Assembly: GCF_021605415.1 (NCBI RefSeq)
Contig: NZ_WKEQ01000008.1
Span: forward strand, 62,001-126,000
Reading direction: 5' to 3'
DNA: 64,000 bases
Source of the DNA: Pseudomonas syringae
GTDB lineage: Bacteria > Pseudomonadota > Gammaproteobacteria > Pseudomonadales > Pseudomonadaceae
In this document: piece by piece, positions 9,301 to 17,400 of the stretch
Layout: each line of letters starts with the position of its first letter
Numbering within the stretch: position 1 is the stretch's first letter
Program-made: the position numbers and the translations under genes
The notes under the pieces: generated by a model
What the model saw: only the letters and a program-made list of their open reading frames with translations
Told to the model about the DNA's origin: nothing
Database searches by the model: none

Positions 9301-9428
9301 TGTTCTGGGGGCCGATGGCCTACGCGATGATCGGCGGGATCATCATTGCCACCTTGCTGACGCTGCTGTTTTTGCCGGCGCTGTATGTGGCCTGGTACAA
9401 AATCCGCGAGCCCAAAAAAGACGCGTAG
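6378..9428 (+). CDS. triC: RND efflux transporter (TriC-like)
   Basis: A 1016-residue inner-membrane proton/drug antiporter of the hydrophobe/amphiphile efflux RND class. The 12-helix plan is visible: TM1 near residues 16-34, a large periplasmic loop to about 335, TM2-6 to about 500, a second loop, then TM7-12. The proton-relay pair Asp404-Asp405 sits in LGLLVDDAMITVEM in TM4. Its opening (NLSEWALKHQSFVWYLM and FSYMNLGREEDPSFTIKTM) resembles P. aeruginosa TriC as I remember it. It overlaps the second adaptor by ATGA. Its last about 130 coding bases recur in damaged form at 16.55-16.69 kb, beyond the inserted T6SS module. Confidence 0.9.
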   Translation: MKGPFNLSEWALKHQSFVWYLMFVGLLMGVFSYMNLGREEDPSFTIKTMVIQTRWPGATQEETLKQVTDRIEKKLEELDSLDYVKSYTRPGESTVFVYLRDTTSAKDIPEIWYQVRKKINDIRGDFPQGLQGPGFNDEFGDVYGSVYAFTADGLSMRQLRDYVEQARAEIRDVPGLGKVEMVGEQDEVIYLNFSTRKLAALGIDQRQVVQSLQSQNAVTPAGVIEAGPERISVRTSGQFASEKDLADVNLRLNDRFYRLADIADISRGYVDPATPEFRFDGKPAIGLAIAMKKGGNIQEFGKALHARMDQLTADLPVGIGVHTVSDQADVVEKAVGGFTSALFEAVVIVLIVSFISLGVRAGLVVACSIPLVLAMVFVFMEYSGITMQRISLGALIIALGLLVDDAMITVEMMVTRLEMGETKEQAATFAYTSTAFPMLTGTLVTVAGFVPIGLNASSAGEYTFTLFAVIAVAMLVSWIVAVLFAPVIGVHILSANVKPHNGEPGRIGRAFNYGMLWAMRNRWWAIGITIALFIGAVFSMQFVQNQFFPSSDRPEILVDLNLPQNASMAETRKAVDKLEATLKDDPDIVRWSTYIGEGAIRFYLPLDQQLQNPYYAQLVIVSKDFEAREALSQRLRERLRKDFVGIGSYVQALEMGPPVGRPIQYRVSGKDIDQVRKHAIALATELDKNSHIGEIIYDWNEPGKVLRIDIAQDKARQLGLSSEDVANLMNSIVVGQPVTQVDDDIYLINVVGRAEDAERGTPETLQNLQIVTPSGTSIPLLAFATVRYELEQPLVWRRDRKPTITIKAAVRDEIQPTDLVKQLKPAIEKFASELPVGYKVATGGTVEESGKAQGPIASVVPLMLFLMATFLMIQLHSVQKLFLVASVAPLGLIGVVLALIPTGTPMGFVAILGILALIGIIIRNSVILVTQIDAFEKDGYAPWDAVLQATEHRRRPILLTAAAASLGMIPIAREVFWGPMAYAMIGGIIIATLLTLLFLPALYVAWYKIREPKKDA

Positions 9429-9772
9429 GCAGACGCCAGGCCCTATTGGCGCAAGCGAGTGGGGCGGCTAACTGCTTGTCAGCTTCGGAAAGATAGCCTG
9501 CGTTTGTTTTAACGGAAGTGTCCTACGCAAAATATGGATTCGCCTGACTGCGCCAGCTCGTAGAACCCAGCAGAGTCCCGTGTCAAAAAATGACACAGGG
9601 AAATGTGGATGTTCAGTGCCGTCAGCCATGTCGGGTTGAAACTCGACGATGCAGGGTTCGCCTGCGACCTTCAAGGACTTGAGTCCAGCGCCTGCGACGC
9701 GCTCAAGCGTCGCCACCAGGCCAAACGAGAACAGGGCAGTGGACGTCTGGATCCGGGCGAGGCAGCCGGTTC
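9429..9772. other. Spacer between triC and the T6SS module
   Basis: No long gene is seen in 344 bases. The spacer holds a small perfect hairpin GTGTCA-AAAAA-TGACAC at 9580-9596 and, in its last part, a possible 55-codon frame (listed separately). This is the left edge of the inserted module, but no transposase or integrase remnant is recognisable. Confidence 0.5.
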
Positions 9773-9776
9773 ATGA
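9609..9776 (+). CDS. Possible 55-residue frame coupled to the DUF4123 gene
   Basis: A frame from ATG 9609 (AGGG eight bases before it) ends with TGA at 9774-9776, which overlaps the next start as ATGA, the same coupling used by the other genes of this module. The predicted peptide begins MFSAVSHVGLKLDDAGF and is otherwise charged and featureless. I do not recognise it. It could be a genuine small gene, or the tail or relic of a larger upstream T6SS gene such as a vgrG, which often stands at this place. The overlap is the only real support. Confidence 0.25.
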   Translation: MFSAVSHVGLKLDDAGFACDLQGLESSACDALKRRHQAKREQGSGRLDPGEAAGS

Positions 9777-10639
9777 CGCTGTCGACCGCGCTGCCGCACG
9801 ACTTGCCATGGGCTGACCTTCAGCCATTTCTTTTACTCGATGGCGTAACACTGCCCAATCTGCCGGCGGTGCTGGCGAAGCAAGATCCCTGTGCACGCGC
9901 CATCGCGCTGTATGACTTCGCACCCTTCAATGGCTTGAGCGACATTTCGCCGTTGCTGGTGCAGCTGAAAAACCCCGACGATCCGGTTTTCCGGTTCTAT
10001 CTGGAGCGTGCGCACGAGGAGTGGGGGCTGCTGCTGTTCAGCCAGGCGGCGACACACTGCGTCGTGCAACATTTGCGCAAACTGGTGACCGTCCAGATGC
10101 CCGGGGGTTTCCCGGTCTTTCTGCGTCTGGCCGATGCCGCCGTCGCGCAAGCCCTGTTCAGCAGCGGCGACCAACGTTTGTTTGGCCCGCTGTCCCACGT
10201 GGTGACGCCTGATTACGCTGCCACGACATGGCATCGACATCAACCTCGCCATCCCGAGTGCCCGGAACTGCCAATTCCCTATCGCCTGAGCGATGAACAG
10301 TGCCTGGCGCTGGATCAGGTTGACCGGCGCCGGGCGCTGCTCGACCTCGATGCGCATCTGCTCAATCACTTCCCCGAACACCCTCGCGGCGCAAGCGTGG
10401 CCGAGCGTTTGCCTGCGCTGCAGAAGCTCGAAAGCGCAGCCAGTGACTTGGGTCTTGACAGTCGGTTCGGGCTGTTCCATTACGCCAATATCATGGCCAG
10501 ATTGGACGGATCGCCTTTAAGCCGACATCCCGAGATCAATCGACTGCTGCATGGCCCGTCTCTGCAACCGGTCGACGAGCGCGTCGTGCTGGCCGCTGAC
10601 CTCGCCCGCGACTGGGTAAATGGGGGACGTCGCCCATGA
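9773..10639 (+). CDS. DUF4123 T6SS effector chaperone/adaptor (Tap/TEC-like)
   Basis: A 288-residue protein with the DUF4123 layout: an N-terminal LLDGVTLPNLP segment, an aromatic FRFYLERAHEEWGLLLFS region at about 70-95, a FPVFLRLADAAVAQALFSS segment that ends the DUF4123 core, and a C-terminal helical extension. DUF4123 proteins load a specific effector onto VgrG for type VI secretion and are usually encoded immediately upstream of that effector, as here. GAGG precedes ATG 9773, and its stop overlaps the effector start (ATGA at 10636-10639). The linked effector strongly supports the call. No vgrG or PAAR gene is in the window, so the spike must be encoded elsewhere. Confidence 0.8.
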   Translation: MTLSTALPHDLPWADLQPFLLLDGVTLPNLPAVLAKQDPCARAIALYDFAPFNGLSDISPLLVQLKNPDDPVFRFYLERAHEEWGLLLFSQAATHCVVQHLRKLVTVQMPGGFPVFLRLADAAVAQALFSSGDQRLFGPLSHVVTPDYAATTWHRHQPRHPECPELPIPYRLSDEQCLALDQVDRRRALLDLDAHLLNHFPEHPRGASVAERLPALQKLESAASDLGLDSRFGLFHYANIMARLDGSPLSRHPEINRLLHGPSLQPVDERVVLAADLARDWVNGGRRP

Positions 10640-13600
10640 GCAGGCCAGACCTTGCCGACCTCGCCGCAGCCGTCGAGTCGAAAGCCCCCATCGGTTCTCT
10701 TGGCGCGTGCCCCTTGGAACAAACACACGTGCAGCTTCTGCCGCTGCGTTACGCACTGGTGGAAAAGCCTCTTGACCCCAGCGCAGAACTGACACTCCCC
10801 TATACCCTCCAGACACGCCCCTTGGGCATCCGCATGCTGCGCGATGGCTGGTTGTACATCATCGACAGCGTCACCGGTCACCTGCACGAATATCAGACCC
10901 GTGACGGGCAGGTCAGTGCCTTGCTGCACAAGGGCGACAAGGTCGCCAGTGACCAGCGCACGCCAATCGAAGAGCGTCCAGCATTGATTTTTTCGCGCAG
11001 CAGCACCTTGCATGTGACGTTCGCCGAAACACAGTGGACCGCCGCCAAATGCGCCCAAGTGCTCGACAGTTCCGAGGAGCGCGAGCATTTCATGCAGGCC
11101 GTAAACCTCGGCCCGGTGAACTGCCTCACCGGTGGTGAGCACCTGCTTACGGTCGAGCAAAGCAAACGCTGGTTGGCGGAGATCGCCACTGTGCCGCTCA
11201 AGCAGGCGCAAGCTGCGGAGGATCACGCCGACCTTGAAGCCGAGCCGACAAGCGTCGCGCGACCTCCGGCAAGTCTGTTGCCTGCGGTCACGGTCTACGG
11301 CGACCCGGAACACGAACGTGAACCCTATCTGTGGGAACGGCCCCGGCGCTTTCGCGAGGCGCACATGGGTGAATTTCTCGGACGGGTTCGAGCGCTTTAT
11401 CAGAGCGACACGCTGTTCCTGGTGGTAAACGACGATCTCGGCGTGTTGCGCGACCTGGCCGAGTATCAGGACATGGTGGTGGGCTGGATTGACGACTGGA
11501 GCAATGCCGACCACAACGAGCGCGATTATCTGCTGGCGTGCTACATCGAATCCCTGAGCCTGCTCAGCCCGCCAGACATCGCTAATCTGGCCGATGCCAG
11601 CGACGACCCGGCGGTAAAAGCCCTGCTCATTGATCTGCAGCAACTGCTCGAGCCTGCGCGGGAAGGCACCCGCAAAGCCTTGCTCGATTACTTGAACAAG
11701 GGTGGCAAGGTCGAACCGCCCGACGGGCCCGTGCCTGCGCAGCTTGAGCAATTGCGCAAGCAGGCCCAGGCCGACGTCCAGGAAATGCTCAGGTATCAGG
11801 GCGGCACTCCAGACATCACTGCTCACCGGCGCGCCATTGAGGATGCAGATCGCAGCTACTACACCCGCCAGCATTTTTCGATGGCCCCTGATCATTTCGT
11901 CGACCGCCACCTCAAGGTGCTGGTCAAGCTGGGCAAGCAGCAAAACAAGCGCATCGAGGACGCGCTCGAAGGCTCCAGTTTCACCGGCAAGGGCGGGATC
12001 AACGATTTCATCGACCGCGCCAAAATGGACGACTCGCTGCTCCAGCATCGCGCGGATCTCGGACGCTGGAACCGCTTGCTCGAACGCATCACCGAAGACC
12101 GCACGCAACTGGTGTGTGCCGGTCGCTTTCATCGTTCGGCCTGGTACTTCGATGCTCAGGCGCCGCACCAACTGGCCGAAGCCTTCGCCGCCGAATACGC
12201 CTGCGTCAAAGACCTCTGCCGCAGTGACCAAGCCAGTGAAAAGATGCTTGGCTACCTGGAACAGCATCCGGAGCTGACACGCTCGGCGTTTTATACCCTG
12301 GCGCTACGCATCCGGCCTGAACTGCTGACCCAATACACAGTGGTGTCCAACGCCGGAGTCGGCCTGTTCAACAACCTGCCCCATTGGCTGCAAACCCTGC
12401 ACAGCATCGAACACCCGCACCTGCCAGCCCTCGACGATCTGCCCGAGCACACTCGCGCTGTCGCCGACGCGGTGCAGCACAGCTACACCCCGGCACTGAA
12501 CCTGGGCTTGAATCGTGCACTGGCAGGCTTCGATCTGGCAGGCGGGAAAGTCCCCGACCTTGACGAACTGTTCCGTCATCTGCCGAAAGCGCTGCCGGCG
12601 CGCATCCTCGACGCGGCAAAAACCACCGGCGTGACCTTCACCGTTACCACCCCGGCCGAACACGCGGCGCTGCAAACCGACATCAAGGACATGCTCCGGG
12701 AGCGCGGATACCTCAAGAGCCTGACCGGTGAGCGCAACCGGCTGACCCATAACAAACACCTGTCGGGGCACAAAAGTCCGCGAGCGGTTGAGTTGCAGAC
12801 CGAGATCGTTCGCGTGCGTGCACAGTTGGCGCAACTTGAGAGCAGGCTGGCGGGTGCATTGAGCCCGATTGCCGAACTGCCGGATGCCTCGGTACGCACT
12901 TACGGCGCCACGCCGGCCCGGGCCGGGGTGACAGTGGTGTTCGCCCCGGCGCAGCAACAGGAAGTGAGGAGTTTGCTGAAGAACATTCGGATGGGGATTC
13001 AGAGTGTGCCGAGGGCGGATCTGATCAGGAGTGAAGGGGTTGGGTTGTTGGTGTTTTTGGCGCAGGTCGTGAATTTGGTGGTGGTCACGAGGGAGTTGGT
13101 GAATCAATCGAGAAACGAACGGGTTTGGGGGCCAGTTATAAATGCCCTCACCGTCACTGGTGCAGCAGGGTTTGTCGCAGCGCAGAGCTTGGCGGATACC
13201 GCGCTTAAGGCGAGCAGCAAAAAACTGGTTTCTGAAGCCTTGGAGAGTGTGCATGTGCAGATGGGGAAAATGCATGTTGGACTGGGCTTTTTATCTTACG
13301 GTTTTGGTCTTGTTGCTTCATTTTCAAGCCTGAGTACGCAGCACCAGAATTGGCAGCAAGCAACGCGTAGCGGTAACCGCGCGGCGCAGAGCAGTGCTGC
13401 TCTTGCCGTGGTGGGGGCAGGCGGTATGACGGCTGTTAATGCCTATGGCCTTAGTCATACCGTTCACGCCACCTTTAAAGTCGCGACTGCCGGGAGTGCT
13501 GCGGCAAGAACAGCCGCATGGGCTGCCGCCGGCACACGGCTGTCCACTGTATTTTTTCGGGTCAATCTGGCCGGTGCTTTATTCACTGTGCTGGAGTTCG

Positions 13601-14268
13601 GCGGCACCTGGTTGCACAACCGCTACAACATCAGCGCTCACGACAAATGGCTGAAAACCACGCCGTGGAGTTTGGACAGCGATGAGCGCGGCGACTATAC
13701 GCTGGATGAGTACCAGCATTATCTCGGCCTCTTGCTTCACGCTCCTTTTGCACACCTTGGGTCGAATCCGCATGACTCTTTACTGAAAAATCTGTTTTTG
13801 CGCGCCGAGCCCAGCGATATCCATCTGACGCTGCCGGGGGTGAAACTCAGCGACTTCCAGCCACCATTAAGCGGTAAACCGTCTCATCGGTTGGGTATCG
13901 GCGCCCACCGACTGTTCCGCCCCCTCGACAGCCGCGGAGTCACGCGTGAACGCAAGGAGGTGATCAGCGATGAAGTCACGGACACCTTGCAGGTGGTGCA
14001 AGCAGAACCGCTGATTTTATGCCTGCAACATCCGCCGAATCGCAATGCGCCAATGGCGCCGGTGGCGGAGACACTGGAGTTGGCAGTGTGCGTGCAAACG
14101 TTGAACGCTCAAGGTGAGTGGATCTCTCGTACCCACTTCATTCATCTCAATCCTCGCGGTGAGGGTCATTTCCCGTCGCTGCCGCCGAAATCAGTCACCG
14201 AGCCCCCACCTCTGTTGCTGGTTGATACCCATTTGCTGGAACCGGTCGACCATGTCCAAAAACAGTGA
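10636..14268 (+). CDS. T6SS effector, VasX N-terminal/BTH_I2691 family, predicted pore-forming
   Basis: A 1210-residue protein whose first about 230 residues match the VasX-type toxin N-terminal region (LRYALVEKP, LRDGWLYIIDSVTGHLHEYQ). A long helical middle follows. From about residue 795 to 990 come several hydrophobic segments (SEGVGLLVFLAQVVNLVVV, VINALTVTGAAGFVAA, MHVGLGFLSYGFGLVASF, NLAGALFTVLEFGGTW), as expected for a colicin-like membrane-active toxin. The soluble C-terminus (about 1000-1210) may carry another function. It is coupled to the DUF4123 chaperone upstream and overlaps the first immunity-like gene by 17 bases. VasX of Vibrio cholerae depolarises target membranes; that activity here is inferred from family and topology. 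Confidence 0.8.
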   Translation: MSRPDLADLAAAVESKAPIGSLGACPLEQTHVQLLPLRYALVEKPLDPSAELTLPYTLQTRPLGIRMLRDGWLYIIDSVTGHLHEYQTRDGQVSALLHKGDKVASDQRTPIEERPALIFSRSSTLHVTFAETQWTAAKCAQVLDSSEEREHFMQAVNLGPVNCLTGGEHLLTVEQSKRWLAEIATVPLKQAQAAEDHADLEAEPTSVARPPASLLPAVTVYGDPEHEREPYLWERPRRFREAHMGEFLGRVRALYQSDTLFLVVNDDLGVLRDLAEYQDMVVGWIDDWSNADHNERDYLLACYIESLSLLSPPDIANLADASDDPAVKALLIDLQQLLEPAREGTRKALLDYLNKGGKVEPPDGPVPAQLEQLRKQAQADVQEMLRYQGGTPDITAHRRAIEDADRSYYTRQHFSMAPDHFVDRHLKVLVKLGKQQNKRIEDALEGSSFTGKGGINDFIDRAKMDDSLLQHRADLGRWNRLLERITEDRTQLVCAGRFHRSAWYFDAQAPHQLAEAFAAEYACVKDLCRSDQASEKMLGYLEQHPELTRSAFYTLALRIRPELLTQYTVVSNAGVGLFNNLPHWLQTLHSIEHPHLPALDDLPEHTRAVADAVQHSYTPALNLGLNRALAGFDLAGGKVPDLDELFRHLPKALPARILDAAKTTGVTFTVTTPAEHAALQTDIKDMLRERGYLKSLTGERNRLTHNKHLSGHKSPRAVELQTEIVRVRAQLAQLESRLAGALSPIAELPDASVRTYGATPARAGVTVVFAPAQQQEVRSLLKNIRMGIQSVPRADLIRSEGVGLLVFLAQVVNLVVVTRELVNQSRNERVWGPVINALTVTGAAGFVAAQSLADTALKASSKKLVSEALESVHVQMGKMHVGLGFLSYGFGLVASFSSLSTQHQNWQQATRSGNRAAQSSAALAVVGAGGMTAVNAYGLSHTVHATFKVATAGSAAARTAAWAAAGTRLSTVFFRVNLAGALFTVLEFGGTWLHNRYNISAHDKWLKTTPWSLDSDERGDYTLDEYQHYLGLLLHAPFAHLGSNPHDSLLKNLFLRAEPSDIHLTLPGVKLSDFQPPLSGKPSHRLGIGAHRLFRPLDSRGVTRERKEVISDEVTDTLQVVQAEPLILCLQHPPNRNAPMAPVAETLELAVCVQTLNAQGEWISRTHFIHLNPRGEGHFPSLPPKSVTEPPPLLLVDTHLLEPVDHVQKQ

Positions 14269-15370
14269 TAACCCAGCGCTGAAGCAATCGCATAAAGCAG
14301 GAGATATCGAGCCCTTCCCAAGTGGGAGAATCACTTATCTTGCGCCGTTGCCACTTCCGACACCGCTGCCACCTTATGGTCCTCATATTGGGGAATTGAA
14401 TGAGGTGTACATGGATTTTGGATTGGGATCCCCCCAAGTCTTTATGTGGCAGATGACATTAGGCCTACCTTTCAATGGGGCATTCATGATCGCCTTCATA
14501 TTCCCGCTGGTGGGCGGTTTTCTTGGACTCATTCTTGGATATGAGCGGGACGACATCTTGGATTCCGTGGAGGGGATTTACCTGGCGTCATATGAACTGG
14601 CTTTACTAACCGGCGCCTGCACCTTACTCATCGGCCTCGGCGTCTGGCTCCACAACCACAACAAACGCGCCGAAATCATCCCCACCCGTTTCAACCGCCA
14701 ACGCCGTGAAGTCTGTTTCATGCCCGAAGATGCCACCGAACCGGTCTTCGCCCCGTGGGAATCCCTCCGCGCCTGGGTCATCGAAGCGCAAGGCGTCACC
14801 CAGTTCGGCGTTCGCCGCCAGTACGGCATGGGCATCGGTTTCCAGCACGGCGAGACCCTGACCAGCGTCGAATTTCCCTGCGCCGGGCTGTCGCTCGCCA
14901 TCAGTCATTGGGAGGCGATCCGTGGCTACATGGAGTACGAAGTCAATGCCCTCAAATCGATTCAGGATTTGCAGGATCTACAAGGCCCCGACGACCCGCC
15001 CCACGAAGGCTTGCACACGTTTCGCAACGCCCGCGCGCGCATGCATCAGCAGATTCGCGACGGCTCGCGCAACCGGGTCTCGGGTTTTTTCTGGTACCTG
15101 TATCACGTCATGACGTTCTGGACACTGCCCAACTATTTGGTCGAATGGGAAATCCGCCGCATCAACGCCATGGGCCAACACACCTTGCCGCCGGTGATGC
15201 GCCAGTGGTCGGAACCGCTGCCGAAGGATCAGTGGGCCAAACCGAGCGAGGAACTGCTGAGGATGAGCGAACAGGTTCGACAACTGCACAAACGCCAGCC
15301 ACACCGGGCGATTACCGAGGTTTTTGCCGAGGTTCAGCGCTTGAATGCCGGCAATAGGAAACGCGCATGA
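14252..15370 (+). CDS. T6SS immunity-like membrane protein, copy 1
   Basis: A 372-residue protein starting at ATG 14252 inside the end of the effector gene. A proline-rich N-terminus (APLPLPTPLPPYGP) precedes hydrophobic segments at about residues 68-98 and 113-135, then a soluble C-terminal domain starting NHNKRAEIIPTRFNRQRREV. A further hydrophobic stretch (VSGFFWYLYHVMTFWTLPNYLV) lies near residue 280. Position directly behind a pore-forming T6SS effector is the usual place of its immunity protein, and membrane immunity fits a membrane toxin. It is almost identical to the next gene except residues about 65-118. I think this family is catalogued as DUF6708, but I am not sure of that number. 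Confidence 0.7.
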   Translation: MSKNSDNPALKQSHKAGDIEPFPSGRITYLAPLPLPTPLPPYGPHIGELNEVYMDFGLGSPQVFMWQMTLGLPFNGAFMIAFIFPLVGGFLGLILGYERDDILDSVEGIYLASYELALLTGACTLLIGLGVWLHNHNKRAEIIPTRFNRQRREVCFMPEDATEPVFAPWESLRAWVIEAQGVTQFGVRRQYGMGIGFQHGETLTSVEFPCAGLSLAISHWEAIRGYMEYEVNALKSIQDLQDLQGPDDPPHEGLHTFRNARARMHQQIRDGSRNRVSGFFWYLYHVMTFWTLPNYLVEWEIRRINAMGQHTLPPVMRQWSEPLPKDQWAKPSEELLRMSEQVRQLHKRQPHRAITEVFAEVQRLNAGNRKRA

Positions 15371-16503
15371 AAATGAGTGACGTCCAGCGACATCCCGTGC
15401 CGACGCCGGATGTTGAGCAATCGCGTAAAGCAGGAGATATCGAGCCCTTTCCAAGTGGGAAAATCACCTATCTTGCGCCGTTGCCACTTCCGACACCGCT
15501 GCCACCTTATGGCCCTCATATTGGGGCGTTAAACGAGGTGTACATGGATTTCGGTTTGGGATCACCGCAAGTGTTCTCATGGCAAGTCATCTTAGGCGGA
15601 CCATTCACTCTCGTTTTTATGGTGGTTTTCCTATTCCCATTGATCGGTGGTTTCATGTTCTTTTTGTTCGGGATGGGATGGGAAGATATTTCTCATGCCA
15701 TAGAAGGGATCTTCCATGAAGCTTACGGAGTAGGTTTACTAACCGGCATCTGCACCTTACTCATCGGCCTCGGCGTCTGGCTCCACAACCACAACAAACG
15801 CGCCGAAATCATCCCCACCCGTTTCAACCGTCAACGCCGTGAAGTCTGTTTCATGCCCGAAGGCGCCACCGAGCCGGTCTTCGTCCCGTGGGAATCCCTC
15901 CGCGCCTGGGTCATCGAAGCGCAAGGCGTCACCCAGTTCGGCGTTCGCCGCCAGTACGGCATGGGTATCGGTTTCCAGCACGGCGAGAACCTGACCAGCG
16001 TCGAATTTCCCTGCGCCGGCCTGTCGCTCGCCCTCAGTCATTGGGAGGCGATCCGTGGCTACATGGAGTACGAGGTCAACGACCTCAAATCGATTCAGGA
16101 TTTGCAGGATCTACAAGGCCCCGACGACCCGCCCCACGAAGGCTTGCACACGTTTCGCAACGCCCGCGCGCGCATGCATCAGCAGATTCGCGACGGCTCG
16201 CGCAACCGGGTCTCGGGTTTTTTCTGGTACCTGTATCACGTCATGACGTTCTGGACACTGCCCAACTATTTGGTCGAATGGGAAATCCGCCGCATCAACG
16301 CCATGGGCCAACACACCTTGCCGCCGGTGATGCGCCAGTGGTCGGAACCGCTGCCGAAGGATCAGTGGGCCAAACCGAGCGAGGCGCTGCTGAGAATGAG
16401 TGAACAGGTTCGACAACTGCACAAGCGCCAGCCACAACGGGCGATTACCGAAATTTTTGCTGAGGTTTATCGCGGCGGCAGTACTGGAAAGCGCCGTGCA
16501 TGA
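15367..16503 (+). CDS. T6SS immunity-like membrane protein, copy 2
   Basis: A 378-residue paralogue of the preceding gene, overlapping it by ATGA. The first about 70 residues and everything after about residue 125 are nearly the same as copy 1 even at DNA level, while residues about 71-124 (the first membrane hairpin) differ strongly and use AT-richer codons. The very end (YRGGSTGKRRA) also differs. This is the pattern of a duplicated immunity gene whose specificity region has been exchanged or has diverged under selection, protecting against effector variants. Function is inferred from position, topology and duplication; no biochemical motif is visible. Confidence 0.7.
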   Translation: MKMSDVQRHPVPTPDVEQSRKAGDIEPFPSGKITYLAPLPLPTPLPPYGPHIGALNEVYMDFGLGSPQVFSWQVILGGPFTLVFMVVFLFPLIGGFMFFLFGMGWEDISHAIEGIFHEAYGVGLLTGICTLLIGLGVWLHNHNKRAEIIPTRFNRQRREVCFMPEGATEPVFVPWESLRAWVIEAQGVTQFGVRRQYGMGIGFQHGENLTSVEFPCAGLSLALSHWEAIRGYMEYEVNDLKSIQDLQDLQGPDDPPHEGLHTFRNARARMHQQIRDGSRNRVSGFFWYLYHVMTFWTLPNYLVEWEIRRINAMGQHTLPPVMRQWSEPLPKDQWAKPSEALLRMSEQVRQLHKRQPQRAITEIFAEVYRGGSTGKRRA

Positions 16504-16545
16504 AGCCTGGCGGCAGTCGTACTGGAGAGTCCGCTGTGGCGCATT

Positions 16546-16693
16546 AAGCATCGCCGACGGCCGATCCTGCTGACGGTAGCGGCGGCGAGCCTGGGCATGA
16601 TCCCGATTGCGCGCGAAGTGTTCTGGGGGGCCGATGGCCTACACGATGATCGGCGGGATCATCATTGCCACCTTGCTGGCGATGGCGGCCTGA
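16546..16693 (+). pseudogene. Decayed fragment of the triC 3' end
   Basis: The translated fragment KHRRRPILLTVAAASLG continues to the FWG of the pump C-terminus, then needs a frameshift to continue as PMAYTMIGGIIIATLL. It matches triC 9229-9366 with roughly nine of ten bases identical. An extra G in the GGGGGG run at 16625-16630 breaks the frame, and the homology stops before the final residues of TriC. No start codon or ribosome site belongs to it. It marks the right boundary of the T6SS module and points to a duplication at insertion or a recombination scar. Confidence 0.85.
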
Positions 16694-16697
16694 CTGC

Positions 16698-17327
16698 CTA
16701 AGACGCTTTACGCCACACACTCGCCAGCCAAGGCTGCTGCTCGCGCGGCAAACCCGCCGGTCGGAAGTAATGTTCCAGCTCGATAAACCCCGCCGCAGTC
16801 AACAAAGCGCGCCACGCCTCAAGATCGTGATACGAGCCATAACGCTGCCCGTTCCAGCCTTCGCGGTTATCGCCACGCGGATTTGAACTGAACAGCACAC
16901 CACCCGGTTTCAGCGTGTCGTGAAGCTGCTTGAGCACGCGCGGCAATTCCTGCAACGGCACATGGAACAGCACGGCGTTGGCGAAAACCCCGTCGAAGCG
17001 TTCGGTCGGTAAGTCGAGCTTGAGAAAATCCTGCTGCATGACTTCACAGCCGCTGTCCTCGCGGGCCATCCGCGCAAATTCCTCTGAGCCATCGAGACCC
17101 ACCGCGACATGGCCCATTCGCGTGAATGTCTGCAAATCCCGCCCCGGCCCACAGCCGAAATCGAGGATCGTCAGCGGCGCCTGACCCTGAATGTGCCGCA
17201 GAAGGGCGTCGATGTTCTGGCTGACATCGTGGTCACGGGTGCCTTCGCGAAAGTCCTCCGCCACTGAGTTGTAGTGGCCGAGCGTGGTGGCGGTGATCTG
17301 ATCCAGATCGGAGGGAGTCTGCTTCAT
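16698..17327 (-). CDS. Class I SAM-dependent methyltransferase
   Basis: A 209-residue methyltransferase with motif I ILDFGCGPGRDL (about 54-65) for S-adenosylmethionine, the acidic loop GLDGSEEF (motif II) and the FDGVFANAVLFHVP motif IV/post-motif region. The C-terminal part (GSYHDLEAWRALLTAAGFIELEHYF) is typical of small-molecule methyltransferases of the UbiE/Tam-like class. ATG at 17327 is preferred; an upstream TTG at 17372 would add 15 unlikely residues, although neither has a strong ribosome site. It converges on the T6SS module and the triC relic. The substrate cannot be deduced. Confidence 0.85.
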   Translation of the reverse strand: MKQTPSDLDQITATTLGHYNSVAEDFREGTRDHDVSQNIDALLRHIQGQAPLTILDFGCGPGRDLQTFTRMGHVAVGLDGSEEFARMAREDSGCEVMQQDFLKLDLPTERFDGVFANAVLFHVPLQELPRVLKQLHDTLKPGGVLFSSNPRGDNREGWNGQRYGSYHDLEAWRALLTAAGFIELEHYFRPAGLPREQQPWLASVWRKAS

Positions 17328-17400
17328 GGTTGGGGCTGCGCGGGCGGTTGAGATCTGGCGAATATACGCCAAGCAGCCTTAGGCTGCTGCGCAGCCATCC

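Noticed and set aside
9468..9716. 82-codon minus-strand frame in the triC/T6SS spacer
   Set aside because: No ribosome site, no recognisable sequence, and it overlaps the better supported coupled plus-strand frame.
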